Assembly: GCF_013240295.1 (NCBI RefSeq)
Contig: NZ_JABETK010000002.1
Location: 248,001-312,000, forward strand
Source: Neoaquamicrobium sediminum
GTDB taxonomy: Bacteria; Pseudomonadota; Alphaproteobacteria; Rhizobiales; Rhizobiaceae
Reading direction: 5' to 3'
DNA length: 64,000 nt
The notes below the pieces were generated by a model that ran no database searches, had not been told where the DNA came from, and saw only the letters and a list, made by a program, of their open reading frames with translations. Numbering within the stretch: position 1 is the first letter of the stretch; the number at the start of each line of letters is the position of its first letter. A program made the position numbers and the translations under genes. Below are positions 28,910 through 39,042 of the stretch, piece after piece.

Positions 28910-28932
28910 GGCTGAATGTCTCGCTGAATATG

Positions 28933-29355
28933 CTAGCTGCCGCAAGACGCTTGTTCTTCCGCGATCTGCCGCGCGATCTCCAGCACGGAGCCGGCGAGCG
29001 GCAGACGCGCCATCTCGTCGATAGTGAGCCAGGCAACCGCATCGGCGTCGTCTCCGGGCGCGATGTCGCCGCCGGCAAAGCCCGCGATATGGACGCTGAG
29101 CACGAACTCGACACGATCGGTGTCGTCTTCGGCGACAATGTCGAGGTCGACCAGATGGTCGACGCCAGTAAGCGTCGCGCCGGTTTCTTCCATCACCTCG
29201 CGTCGAACCGCATCCGCAAGGCTCTCGCCTTGTTCGACCCTGCCTCCGGGAAAGGCGTAGAGCCCCTTGGCCGGTGCTCTGCCGCGCCGCACCAGCAAAA
29301 ACCGGCCGTCATGAAAGATTGCGGCTGAAACGGCGCTCAGCGGTCTATGTTTCAT
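28933..29355 (-). CDS. NUDIX hydrolase
   Basis: A 140-residue NUDIX pyrophosphatase. The NUDIX box GGRVEQGESLADAVRREVMEETG is complete, including the REVMEE metal ligands, and follows the typical FLLVRRGRAPAKGLYAFPGG lead-in, which resembles ADP-ribose or nucleoside-diphosphate hydrolases. Substrate is undetermined. The ATG at 29355 (MKHRPLSAVSAAIF) is chosen over the upstream start at 29430, because the family starts just before the first strand. Confidence 0.92.
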   Translation of the reverse strand: MKHRPLSAVSAAIFHDGRFLLVRRGRAPAKGLYAFPGGRVEQGESLADAVRREVMEETGATLTGVDHLVDLDIVAEDDTDRVEFVLSVHIAGFAGGDIAPGDDADAVAWLTIDEMARLPLAGSVLEIARQIAEEQASCGS

Positions 29356-29484
29356 GTCCGGTCCGGTCTCCGTCTCTTGGTCGGGGAAAACCGCATCCAT
29401 TTCCAGAACCGCTTCCGGTTCGGGTTGCACGCGGTTTCCCGCGCGTTCAGATTGCGCGGCGAGCAGGTAAGCAGGGGGCTTTCA

Positions 29485-30064
29485 ATGTTGTCAAACCATC
29501 TTTCCTTGGCGTGGCGCGTTTCAACCGTAGCGGTTGCATTCGCTGGCCTCGCATCGTGCGCGACGCTGAACGAGGACCAGTGCCGGACCGCCAACTGGCA
29601 GCAACTCGGACAGGAGAACGGCGCGGCCGGTCATCCCGCCAGTTACATCGAAGAGCATCGGCGTGCCTGCGCGGAGCACAAGCTGCCCGTCGACCAGCAA
29701 CAGTGGAGCATCGGCTGGGAGCAGGGCATCCGGGTGTTCTGCACGCCGGAAAACGGCCTGACCATGGGACGGGAAGGGCGCTCTTACGCAAACTCCTGCC
29801 CGTTGGAACTGAAGACCGATTTCGAGGCCGCATATTCCGTGTCCAAGGCGCTGTACGATGCCAGAGCGTCCCGCGACAGAATCCAGCGCGAGCTCGATTC
29901 CCTTCTGGATGCGCGGCAGAAAGCCGAAAAGCCGGAGGATCGCCAGCGGATTTCGGGAGACATCGAGATCAAGCGTTCGTCCCTGCGCTGCGGAGCGTCG
30001 CGTGTGGGAGGCCGAGGGCGACTATGATCTCTACGTGAATTCGCGCGGCTTCACGCGTCGATAG
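29485..30064 (+). pseudogene. DUF2799 lipoprotein; one frame break
   Basis: A putative lipoprotein of about 192 residues. The signal sequence ends in the lipobox LASC, and the mature part has the DUF2799 pattern: NEDQCRTANWQQLGQENG, HRRACAEHKLP, then VFCTPENGLTMGREG and SCP. A C-terminal coiled segment (RDRIQRELDSLLDARQKAEK) follows. The frame changes near 29989 by a net one-base gain, rejoining AERRVWEAEGDYDLY to the natural end. Function is unknown. Confidence 0.82.
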
Positions 30065-30084
30065 CAAATGAGGATGGCCGGCCG

Positions 30085-30840
30085 ATGTGCGGTCGCTTTG
30101 CACTGGTTCAGGAGTTCAAGGAGATCGAGGAGGCGCTCGGCGCGCCTGTCGAAGCATTTCCGCCGCGCTACAATATCGCGCCGACCCAGCCTGTCCTCGT
30201 CGTCATGGGCGGCCCGCCGCGCGCGCCCGGCTCTAACCAGCCGGATCGCACCAGCATGCTCGTACGCTGGGGGTTCATTCCCGGCTGGGTCAAGGATGTC
30301 GGCAAATTCCCGCTGCTCATCAACGCGCGCTCGGAAACCGCGGCTACCAAGCCGGCGTTCCGCGCCGCGATGCGGCATCGCCGGGTGCTGATCCCGACAT
30401 CCGGTTTCTACGAATGGAAGCGTGCCGGTCGTAAGGTGCCGCAGCCCTATTGGGTGAAACCGGTAAATGGCGGTTTCGTGGCGTTCGGCGGGTTGATGGA
30501 AACCTATGCCGAGCCCGGCGGATCGGAAATCGACACGGTCGCGATCCTCACTTGTGCGGCCAACGAACAGATATCGCACATCCACGACCGCATGCCGGTC
30601 GTAGTGAAACCGCAGGATTTCACGCGCTGGCTCGATTGCATCAACAACGAACCGCGCGACGTCGCTGATATCACGCAGCCGGTCGAGCCCGGCTTCTTCG
30701 ACGCCATTCCGGTTTCCGACAAGGTCAACAAGGTCGCCAACACGGGTCCCGACATTCAGGAGCGTGCCGAGGTGGCCGAAGAACCGCCGCAGAAGCCGAA
30801 ACCGAAATCCGCCGGCGATGATCAGCTAAAGCTGTTCTGA
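30085..30840 (+). CDS. SOS response-associated peptidase (SRAP/YedK-HMCES family)
   Basis: A 251-residue protein of the SRAP family, which forms a covalent thiazolidine link to abasic sites in single-stranded DNA. Cys2 becomes the N-terminal nucleophile (MCGRF). Other active-site elements are NIAPTQ, NARSET, GFYEWK (Glu) and HDRMP (His). The C-terminal 30 residues are a proline and lysine rich tail. The gene starts 20 bases after the DUF2799 gene. No LexA-type box was seen in the short gap. Confidence 0.94.
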   Translation: MCGRFALVQEFKEIEEALGAPVEAFPPRYNIAPTQPVLVVMGGPPRAPGSNQPDRTSMLVRWGFIPGWVKDVGKFPLLINARSETAATKPAFRAAMRHRRVLIPTSGFYEWKRAGRKVPQPYWVKPVNGGFVAFGGLMETYAEPGGSEIDTVAILTCAANEQISHIHDRMPVVVKPQDFTRWLDCINNEPRDVADITQPVEPGFFDAIPVSDKVNKVANTGPDIQERAEVAEEPPQKPKPKSAGDDQLKLF

Positions 30841-30852
30841 AAGCTCTCGTTC

Positions 30853-31033
30853 GTGCGTCCTTCGAGGCTCGCTGCGCTCGCACCTCAGGATGAGGGGCGT
30901 TGTGCATTGCGCCAGCATCTTCATGGCACCGAAGCGCGCTTGGTTGTCGTGGCTCCGCCCAAAAAAGTGTGGGCGCGGTCAACCCACCTTCCTCATCCTG
31001 AGGTGCGAGCGCAGCGAGCCTCGAAGGACGCAC
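30853..31033. repeat. Element with perfect 43-bp inverted repeats
   Basis: Left arm 30853-30895 (starting GTGCGTCCTTCGAGG) and right arm 30991-31033 (ending CCTCGAAGGACGCAC) are exact reverse complements over 43 bases, separated by 95 bases. Each arm also has internal symmetry (CTCGCTGCGCTCG). Such palindromic intergenic elements are widespread in rhizobial genomes. It lies between the SRAP and LysE genes and encodes no protein. Confidence 0.9.
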
Positions 31034-31100
31034 CTTTGTAGCACCGGCGCGTTAATGCTGGCTCATTGCGAAATCGATCGCACTGTTTCACACGACTGAA

Positions 31101-31718
31101 ATGTCGCCTTCGCTTGCTCCCGCGTTCTTTTCTGGATTTTTGCTCGGTCTGTCGCTGATCATCGCGATCGGCGCGCAGAACGCGTTCATCCTGCGCGAGG
31201 GCCTGCTGCGCCAGCATGTCTTTGTGCTGTGCCTGATATGTGCGCTCTCCGATGCCGTGCTCATCGCCGCGGGCGTTGCCGGCCTCGGAACGCTCGTTGC
31301 GGCATCGCCGCGTCTCATACTGGTGGTGACGATCGGCGGCGCGGCGTTCCTCTTCGCCTATGCGGCGATCGCCTTCCGGCGAGCGTGGAACCCCCAGGCG
31401 ATGCAGGCAGCAAGGAGCGGCGAGGGCAGTCTGCGTGCAGCGATAGCCGCGTGCCTCGCCTTCACCTTCCTCAACCCGCATGTCTATCTGGATACGGTAT
31501 TGCTTCTGGGCTCGCTTTCGGCCCAGTTCGAGGGGCGTGCACGGCTTGCCTACGGCGTTGGCGCATGCATCGCGTCGTTTGTCTGGTTCTTCGGCCTGGG
31601 CTACGGGGCCAGGCTGCTGCAGCCAGTATTCGCAAAACCGGCTGCGTGGCGCGTGCTCGACATCCTGATCGGGCTCGTCATGGCCGCGATCGGCATCAGC
31701 CTGTTACGCGGCCTTTGA
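31101..31718 (+). CDS. LysE/ArgO family amino-acid exporter
   Basis: A 205-residue inner-membrane protein with six predicted helices. The family N-terminus FFSGFLLGLSLIIAIGAQNAFILREG matches ArgO/LysE, and the block FTFLNPHVYLDTVLLLGSLS is the second signature. It probably exports basic amino acids such as lysine or arginine. No LysG/ArgP-type regulator is adjacent, which is usual for many ArgO homologues outside enterics. Confidence 0.92.
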   Translation: MSPSLAPAFFSGFLLGLSLIIAIGAQNAFILREGLLRQHVFVLCLICALSDAVLIAAGVAGLGTLVAASPRLILVVTIGGAAFLFAYAAIAFRRAWNPQAMQAARSGEGSLRAAIAACLAFTFLNPHVYLDTVLLLGSLSAQFEGRARLAYGVGACIASFVWFFGLGYGARLLQPVFAKPAAWRVLDILIGLVMAAIGISLLRGL

Positions 31719-31877
31719 GTCCTGCTCTGTATCGCGCTTCTGCTGGGCACACACCAGCGCAGCCAGCAGTGCCGCAGAGCCGATCTCGCCATAGTGAGCG
31801 GTCAGCGTCGCGTATTGTGCGCGTCGTGCGCGGTCCTGTTCGGCTTCCAGGGCTGGGTGTGTGGCGGTCGGTTGCAT
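31704..31877 (-). CDS. Small hypothetical protein, 57 residues
   Basis: A 57-residue protein (MQPTATHPALEAEQDRARRA...AHYGEIGSAALLAALVCAQQ) with one amphipathic helix and a short hydrophobic segment. The ATG at 31877 has a strong AGGGGAAG ribosome-binding site (5 bases away), which decides the start over an upstream ATG at 31916. Its end overlaps the convergent LysE gene by 15 bases. I believe similar small proteins occur in related rhizobia, but the family is unnamed. Confidence 0.65.
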   Translation of the reverse strand: MQPTATHPALEAEQDRARRAQYATLTAHYGEIGSAALLAALVCAQQKRDTEQDSKAA

Positions 31878-32078
31878 CGTCTTCCCCTTTTGCGCCCCGC
31901 TGGCGCTGTTGGACATGCCCCTGAGATGGGTACCGAATTGGTCGAAACGGTGTCCCGGTGAGGGCATTTCGATGAGTTTGGGCGCTGTCTTTGAAGACAT
32001 GTTTAATAAAATCCTATTGTCCGCCGCGTGTTGCATCCGCGCCACGCCCGGACGGGGCGCGTCCGCGTCCACGCTCTC

Positions 32079-32107
32079 TTGACGGCGGCGGGGCGGGGCG
32101 CGATAAA
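32079..32107 (+). promoter_or_regulatory. Candidate promoter for cysS
   Basis: TTGACG at 32079-32084 and GATAAA at 32102-32107 are separated by exactly 17 bases. Predicted transcription starts near 32114, leaving a leader of about 120 bases before cysS. A 14-codon open frame (ATG at 32115, TAG at 32157-32159) containing one Cys codon begins at the predicted start. The rest of the 360-base intergenic region (31878-32237) shows nothing else. Confidence 0.45.
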
Positions 32108-32237
32108 GCGAGCGATGAAAACGTCTTTCGCCATTATCGGCATCTGCATTATCGGCTAGCGCCTTCGCTGGTCCGGCCGTTTTCGTCCTTCCGACAGATA
32201 CGAGAAAACGCCCCGGCCAGCCGGCCAGGGAGAATTT

Positions 32238-33830
32238 ATGTCTGAATCCGTCGGGCAGCTTCGGCTTTACAACACGCTGACGCGCGAGAAGGAGCATTTC
32301 GCTCCGATCGATCCGCAGAACGTGCGCATGTATGTGTGCGGGCCGACGGTGTACGACTACGCCCATATCGGCAATGCGCGCCCGGTGATCGTCTTCGACG
32401 TGCTCTATCGCCTGCTGCGCCATGTCTACGGTGCCGACCACGTCACCTATGTCCGTAACATCACCGACGTCGACGACAAGATTAACGCCCGCGCCGCGCG
32501 CGATCATCCCGATCTCGCTCTCAACGACGCGATCCGCAGGGTCACCGAGGCGACCAACGCGCAGTTCCAGGCCGACGTGAAAGCGCTCGGCTGCCTCGAG
32601 CCCGACAGCCAGCCGCGCGCCACCGAGCATATCGACGGCATGAGGGCGATGATCGACAGGCTCGTGACGCAGGGCGTGGCCTATGTCGCGGAAGGCCACG
32701 TGCTGTTCTCGCCGTCGGCCATGAATGCCGGCGAGGGCCCGCGCTACGGCGCGCTGTCGCGCCGGCCCTTCGACGAGATGCTGGCCGGCGCACGGGTCGA
32801 CGTCGCCTCCTACAAACGCGACGAGATGGATTTCGTCCTCTGGAAGCCGTCGAAGCCGGGCGAGCCTGGCTGGCCGTCCCCTGCCGGCATCGACGGGCTA
32901 GGCCGCCCCGGCTGGCATATCGAATGCTCGGCCATGTCGATGGCGAAGCTGCTGGAGCCGTTCGGTGGCGGGCTTTCCTGCGACGACCCGATGAAGAACG
33001 TCTTCGACATCCATGGCGGCGGCATCGATCTCGTCTTTCCCCACCACGAAAACGAAATCGCCCAGTCCTGCTGCGCGTTCGGCACCGACCGGATGGCGAA
33101 CATCTGGATGCACAACGGTTTCCTGCAGGTCGAGGGCCGCAAGATGTCGAAGTCGGAAGGCAACTTCGTCACCATCCACGACCTTCTGCACACGGAAGCC
33201 TTCGGCGGCCGCAAATGGCCCGGCGAGGTGCTGCGGCTGGCCATGCTGATGACCCACTACCGCGAGCCGATCGACTTCTCGCTCCGCAAGCTGGAGGAGG
33301 CCGAGGCAAAAATATCTAGCTGGAACTCGAGGATTGCGGATTGGAGTATTGGATACTTCCTCTGCCCACCTGACCAGCACGTCGTATCGGCCATCGAAAA
33401 TGACTTGGATATGTCGCGCGTGCTGTTTCGGCTAAGCGAACTGGAGAAAGCCACCGGTAGTTCAGAAGAAGCCAAAGCGTTTGCCGGAAGTCTTGCTCTG
33501 CTTGGGCTCGTCCCTTCGCCCGAAATTCAAAGCTGGATCGACCACCAAGCTCGTCAAGAAGATATAGAGTTTGGAGCGGTTTGGGATGAGAATGCTCCGC
33601 TGTTGATTGAGCGACCGACCGTTGCACAATTTCTCTTGTCAGAACGTCTGTCGATTGATCGACACCAAATCGACGTTGCGATCGGGAAGCGTGTTGCAGC
33701 AATCCGCGAAAAGAACTGGTCGGAGGCCGACCGCATCCGCGACGAGTTGCTAGGACAGGGCATCCAGTTGAAGGACGGCAAGGACCCAACCACCGGCGAA
33801 CGCGTCACGACCTGGGAGGTGAAGCGGTGA
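32238..33830 (+). CDS. cysS: Cysteinyl-tRNA synthetase, with an atypical C-terminal segment
   Basis: A 530-residue class I synthetase that charges tRNA-Cys. HIGH motif is HIGN at residues 43-46, zinc ligands include Cys34 and CSAMSM, then HHENE, and the KMSKS loop is [10 protein letters not shown]. Up to about residue 355 it is conventional. From roughly 33307 to 33715 the coding sequence turns AT-richer with different codon use, and the expected DDLNTP-type helix of the DALR region is unrecognisable ([12 protein letters not shown] instead). The last 40 residues ([22 protein letters not shown]) are again canonical. The frame is intact. Confidence 0.95.
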   Translation: MSESVGQLRLYNTLTREKEHFAPIDPQNVRMYVCGPTVYDYAHIGNARPVIVFDVLYRLLRHVYGADHVTYVRNITDVDDKINARAARDHPDLALNDAIRRVTEATNAQFQADVKALGCLEPDSQPRATEHIDGMRAMIDRLVTQGVAYVAEGHVLFSPSAMNAGEGPRYGALSRRPFDEMLAGARVDVASYKRDEMDFVLWKPSKPGEPGWPSPAGIDGLGRPGWHIECSAMSMAKLLEPFGGGLSCDDPMKNVFDIHGGGIDLVFPHHENEIAQSCCAFGTDRMANIWMHNGFLQVEGRKMSKSEGNFVTIHDLLHTEAFGGRKWPGEVLRLAMLMTHYREPIDFSLRKLEEAEAKISSWNSRIADWSIGYFLCPPDQHVVSAIENDLDMSRVLFRLSELEKATGSSEEAKAFAGSLALLGLVPSPEIQSWIDHQARQEDIEFGAVWDENAPLLIERPTVAQFLLSERLSIDRHQIDVAIGKRVAAIREKNWSEADRIRDELLGQGIQLKDGKDPTTGERVTTWEVKR

Positions 33831-33870
33831 GATCGCCTGCGGCGAATGCGGAGGGGTTGGCGGGACAGCG

Positions 33871-34018
33871 CCCCCTCTGTCCTGCCGGACATCTCCCCAC
33901 GAGGGGGAGATCGGCCGACCGGCCTGCTTTCGCCAATCGGTGGCGTGGCAGAACAAGCGGCGATGGCGAAGCTGCCGATCTCCCCTCGTGGGGGAGATGT
34001 CCGGCAGGACAGAGGGGG
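33871..34018. repeat. Palindromic intergenic repeat, copy 1
   Basis: Inverted arms 33871-33912 (CCCCCTCTGTCCTGCCGGAC then ATCTCCCC...) and 33977-34018 are reverse complements with only a one-base slip in a C run. Each arm contains a smaller palindrome (CTCCCCNCGAGGGGGAG). The arms flank a 64-base core. A second copy is at 36471-36619. It lies between cysS and the DUF559 gene. Confidence 0.92.
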
Positions 34019-34055
34019 CAACGTAGGGCACTGAGCCTGCGGCGTTGCGTGCTCT

Positions 34056-34523
34056 ATGATCTGCAGGGTGCGGCAGGCTGACCATGCCTCATACCCCTTT
34101 ACCCCCAACAATCGTTCTCGCGCCAAGGCGATGCGGCGCGTGATGACTGATGCCGAACTGAAGCTGTGGAATGCCGTTCGTGCCCACAGGTTGATGGGGC
34201 TCGGCTTTCGCAGGCAGTTTCCTGTTGCTGGTTTCATTGTCGATTTCGCATGCCCTGAAAAACGGCTGATCGTCGAAGTCGACGGCAGCCAGCATGCTGA
34301 TGGTGCAGCGTTAAAGTACGACGTCGCCCGCACCGAAACCCTGCGCGTTAACGGCTGGACCGTTCTGCGCTTCTGGAACGACGACGTGCTGCGCGACATG
34401 GACAATGTCTGCGCACATATAGTTGCTGCGAGCGGGCTGGCCACGGAAGATGCGGCGCGATGGGCCGGCAACACTGAACGGAATCCATATGCCAACAGTA
34501 TCGAGCAGGAACTGAAGCCATGA
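34056..34523 (+). CDS. DUF559 domain protein (Vsr-like endonuclease fold)
   Basis: A DUF559 protein of about 145-155 residues. Conserved blocks are MTDAELKLWNAVRAHRL, FRRQFPVAGFIVDFACPEKRLIVEVDGSQHA and VLRFWNDDVL. The fold is that of very-short-patch-repair and restriction-type PD-(D/E)XK nucleases, and EVDG carries a probable metal ligand. The natural start is probably the ATG at 34084 (MPHTPLPP), one frame over; a lost C in the run at 34102-34106 would join it to NNRSRAKAMRR. Coordinates given are the longest intact frame. The stop overlaps the first GFA gene. Confidence 0.75.
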   Translation: MICRVRQADHASYPFTPNNRSRAKAMRRVMTDAELKLWNAVRAHRLMGLGFRRQFPVAGFIVDFACPEKRLIVEVDGSQHADGAALKYDVARTETLRVNGWTVLRFWNDDVLRDMDNVCAHIVAASGLATEDAARWAGNTERNPYANSIEQELKP

Positions 34524-35007
34524 GCCTCGACAACAAGCCGATCTATTCGGGCGGGTGCCAGTGCGGCGCGGTGCGCTTCCGCGTCGAGGGCGCTCTCCGC
34601 GACGCTTCCGTCTGCCATTGCCGCATGTGCCAGAAGGCGTTTGGCAGTTTCTACGCGCCGCTGGTCTCCGTGCGCGAGGCGGAGCTGGAATGGACGCGCG
34701 GCGAGCCGAAGCGGTTCCGTTCGTCCAACCACGTCTTGCGCGGCTTCTGTGCCGAATGCGGCACGCCGCTGACCTTCGAGGCGCCGGACGGCGTTGCGCT
34801 CGCCATCGGGGCGTTCGACCAGCCCGAAGAGATCGCTCCGGTGATCCAGTGGGGCGTCGAGGCGAAGCTGCCTTATGTCGATGCTGTCCCCTCATTGCCG
34901 GGTGAGGCGACGGAAGCCGACATGGAATCCGCCCCGTATCTTGCGGAGCTCGACAGTTACCAGCATCCCGATCACGACACCGAAACCTGGCCGCCGGAGG
35001 AAAGACG

Positions 35008-35011
<4 letters not shown>
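34520..35011 (+). CDS. GFA family (Mss4-like) zinc protein, first copy
   Basis: A 163-residue protein of the glutathione-dependent formaldehyde-activating (GFA/CENP-V) fold. Zinc ligands are in GGCQCGAVRF, CHCRMCQ and CAECGTPL. Actual GFA activity is documented for few members, so only a carbon-sulfur-lyase-like zinc fold is claimed. The start overlaps DUF559 by ATGA, and its stop overlaps the second GFA gene by ATGA. The two GFA genes are paralogues in tandem. Confidence 0.9.
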
Positions 35012-36433
<1,422 letters not shown>

Positions 36434-36470
36434 TGATGGGTCCTTTCAGCTTGCACGGTGCTTTGTCACG

Positions 36471-36619
36471 CCCCCTCTGTCCTGCCGGACATCTCCCCCA
36501 CGAGGGGGAGATCGGCAGCTTTGCGTTCAACGCTTCTTTTTCAACGCTGGCGATCGGCGAAAGCCGGACGGCCAGCTGATCTCCCCTCGTGGGGGAGATG
36601 TCCGGCAGGACAGAGGGGG
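36471..36619. repeat. Palindromic intergenic repeat, copy 2
   Basis: Arms 36471-36513 and 36578-36619 match copy 1 (33871-34018) almost base for base, including the outer CCCCCTCTGTCCTGCCGGAC and the flanking GCAACGTAG to the right. The inner core differs. It separates pip from cimA and ends 32 bases before the cimA start, so it is inside the upstream control region of that gene. Confidence 0.92.
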
Positions 36620-36651
36620 CAACGTAGAGTGCGCACGAGGAAAGTGCTGGC

Positions 36652-38265
36652 ATGACCAAGGAGCGCATCTACCTCTTCGACACCACGTTGCGCGACGGCC
36701 AGCAGACGCCCGGTATCGACTTCTCGGTCGAGGACAAGATCGTCATCGCAGGCATGCTGGATGCGTTCGGCTTCGACTATGTCGAGGGCGGCTATCCGGG
36801 CGCGAACCCTACGGACACTGCCTTCTTCAGCGAGAAGCGCACCAGGCGGTCGGCCTTCGTCGCCTTCGGCATGACCAAGCGTGCAGGCGTCTCGGCCTCG
36901 AACGATCCGGGCATCGCAGCACTCGTCCAGTCGAAGGCCGATGCCATCTGTTATGTCGCCAAGAGCTGGGACTATCATGTACGCGTCGCACTCGGCTGCT
37001 CGAACGAGGACAATCTCGAATCCATCGGGGCTTCCGTCGAAGCGGCCCGCGCGGCCGGCAAGGAGGCGCTGGTCGATTGCGAGCACTTCTTCGACGGCTT
37101 CAAGGCCAATCCCGACTACGCGCTGGTCTGCGCGCGCACTGCATATGACGCCGGTGCGCGCTGGGTCGTGCTGTGCGATACCAATGGCGGCACGCAGCCT
37201 GCGGAGGTGCGCGAGATCGTCGGCCGGGTGATCGACGCAGGCATTCCCGGCGCCAATCTCGGCATCCACGCGCACGATGACACGGGTCAGGCCGTCGCCA
37301 ATTCGCTTGCCGCGGTAGAGGCGGGCGTGCGTCAGGTGCAGGGCACGCTCAACGGCATCGGCGAGCGCTGCGGCAATGCCAATCTGGTGACGATACTGCC
37401 GACGCTCATGCTCAAGCCGCGCTTTGCGGAGCGTTTCGAGACCGGCATCTCTGCCGAGGCGCTGACCGACATTTCGCGCCTGTCTCACGGCTTCGACGAA
37501 CTGCTGAACCGCGCGCCCGATCCGCAGGCGCCCTATGTCGGCGGGTCCGCATTCGCCACCAAGGCGGGCATTCACGCCTCCGCGCTGCTCAAGGAGCCGC
37601 AGACATACGAACATGTCGCGCCAGAGTCGGTGGGCAACACCCGCCGCGTGATGGTTTCCGACCAGGGCGGCAAGTCCAACTTCATTACCGAGCTCAAGCG
37701 GCGCGGCATAGCGGTTGCCAAGGACGATCCGCGCCTCGATACGCTGATTGCGCTCGTCAAGGAACGCGAGGCGCAGGGTTATGCCTATGAGGGCGCGGAT
37801 GCGAGCTTTGAACTGCTGGCGCGGCGCACGCTGGGCGGCGTGCCGGTTTTCTTCCACGTCGATTCCTTCCGCTGCATGGTCGAGCGGCGCTACGACGCCA
37901 ATGGCAGCCTCAAGACAGTCTCCGAAGCGATCGTGAGAGTGACTGTCGACGGCGAGGAGAAGATGTCGGTGGCGGAGGGCGACGGCCCGGTGAACGCGCT
38001 CGACATCGCCCTGCGCAAGGACCTCGGCAAATACCAGGACGAGATTTCCGACCTGACCCTGACCGACTTCAAGGTGCGTATCCTCAACGGCGGCACAGAG
38101 GCGATCACCCGCGTGCTGATAGAATCGCACGATTCCACCGGCGCGCGCTGGTGGACGGTCGGCGTCTCCGAAAACATCATCGACGCTTCCTTCCAGGCCC
38201 TGATGGACTCAATCGTCTACAAGCTGGTCAAGAATCGCGAGAACGTGGCCCGGGCGGCGGAGTGA
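36652..38265 (+). CDS. cimA: Citramalate synthase (CimA)
   Basis: A 537-residue enzyme of the LeuA/HMG-CoA-lyase barrel superfamily. It condenses acetyl-CoA with pyruvate to (R)-citramalate, an entry to isoleucine. Motifs are DTTLRDGQQTPG at the start, the metal-binding HAHDD in LGIHAHDDTGQA, GTLNGIGERCGNANL, and a C-terminal LeuA allosteric domain (LTDFKVRILNGGTEAITRVLIES). The overall pattern separates it from LeuA and homocitrate synthase. Confidence 0.94.
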   Translation: MTKERIYLFDTTLRDGQQTPGIDFSVEDKIVIAGMLDAFGFDYVEGGYPGANPTDTAFFSEKRTRRSAFVAFGMTKRAGVSASNDPGIAALVQSKADAICYVAKSWDYHVRVALGCSNEDNLESIGASVEAARAAGKEALVDCEHFFDGFKANPDYALVCARTAYDAGARWVVLCDTNGGTQPAEVREIVGRVIDAGIPGANLGIHAHDDTGQAVANSLAAVEAGVRQVQGTLNGIGERCGNANLVTILPTLMLKPRFAERFETGISAEALTDISRLSHGFDELLNRAPDPQAPYVGGSAFATKAGIHASALLKEPQTYEHVAPESVGNTRRVMVSDQGGKSNFITELKRRGIAVAKDDPRLDTLIALVKEREAQGYAYEGADASFELLARRTLGGVPVFFHVDSFRCMVERRYDANGSLKTVSEAIVRVTVDGEEKMSVAEGDGPVNALDIALRKDLGKYQDEISDLTLTDFKVRILNGGTEAITRVLIESHDSTGARWWTVGVSENIIDASFQALMDSIVYKLVKNRENVARAAE

Positions 38266-38271
38266 AGCCAG

Positions 38272-38937
38272 ATGGAGTTCGTAGGCGTTTGGAAGCTAGT
38301 GCTTTTGTCTGGAATTCTTGTCGCGACAATTGCCTTTGCCGTTCCTCGCCTCATTCGGGAAACCGACTATTCGCGCTTTACTACTGCAGAGATCGGAATT
38401 GAGTTTCTAGCTCTCCCAACCGCTACGGTGTTGGGGTTCTATGTGGCCGATTGGCAAGGTGCCCTTATCGTCTTCATCCTGGGTCGGATTGTCTGGCGAC
38501 GGCTGCAACGGAACACAATTAAGGCCCGTTTCACGGACGTTTCCGCAGCGCAAAACGCCAAAGGGCGCGTATTCATGCGTTATGTAGCTCTCGCCATGTG
38601 CGCGCTTCTCATCCTATCGGGGAACCCAGAATATTTGAGGATTTATCCAGTCGTTATGCTGATAGGAGTTGTGGCGACCGCCACGACCGGAATGATACCC
38701 GCGCGCTCCGGAAAAGCCGGAAGCGGCGTCAAAAGGATGGCGCTCCGGCTTGGCGCGCCGCTGCTGTGGGTGTGCTTTGTTCTGACAAGCGAGTTGGTCT
38801 GGAGGCACGGCACGCTGGAAATGTGGATGTGGATTTTTAGCTATCGGGCACTTATTTTGGCGTCTTTCTCGGTCGCAGTTGTCGGGCCGATGGTCTTGTG
38901 GGCGCGTGCGGGCGAACCTGGTTTGCGCGATCCCTGA
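38272..38937 (+). CDS. Multi-pass membrane protein of unknown function
   Basis: A 221-residue hydrophobic protein with about six predicted helices (VWKLVLLSGILVATIAFAV, GIEFLALPTATVLGFYVADW, YVALAMCALLILS, VVMLIGVVATATTGMI, APLLWVCFVLTSELVW, ALILASFSVAVVGPMVLW). Base composition is visibly more AT-rich than flanking cimA and rarD. No known motif is recognised. It begins six bases after cimA, which could suggest co-transcription, but its composition suggests separate origin. Confidence 0.65.
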   Translation: MEFVGVWKLVLLSGILVATIAFAVPRLIRETDYSRFTTAEIGIEFLALPTATVLGFYVADWQGALIVFILGRIVWRRLQRNTIKARFTDVSAAQNAKGRVFMRYVALAMCALLILSGNPEYLRIYPVVMLIGVVATATTGMIPARSGKAGSGVKRMALRLGAPLLWVCFVLTSELVWRHGTLEMWMWIFSYRALILASFSVAVVGPMVLWARAGEPGLRDP

Positions 38938-39042
38938 GCTCCCAATCATCAACCGTTATCGATCGTTGGATCAGCATAATGCGTTGGTCTGGCGGTCGCC
39001 GACGCGTTAGGACGCCGGTCTGAAACGTTGAAGGCTCGATTT

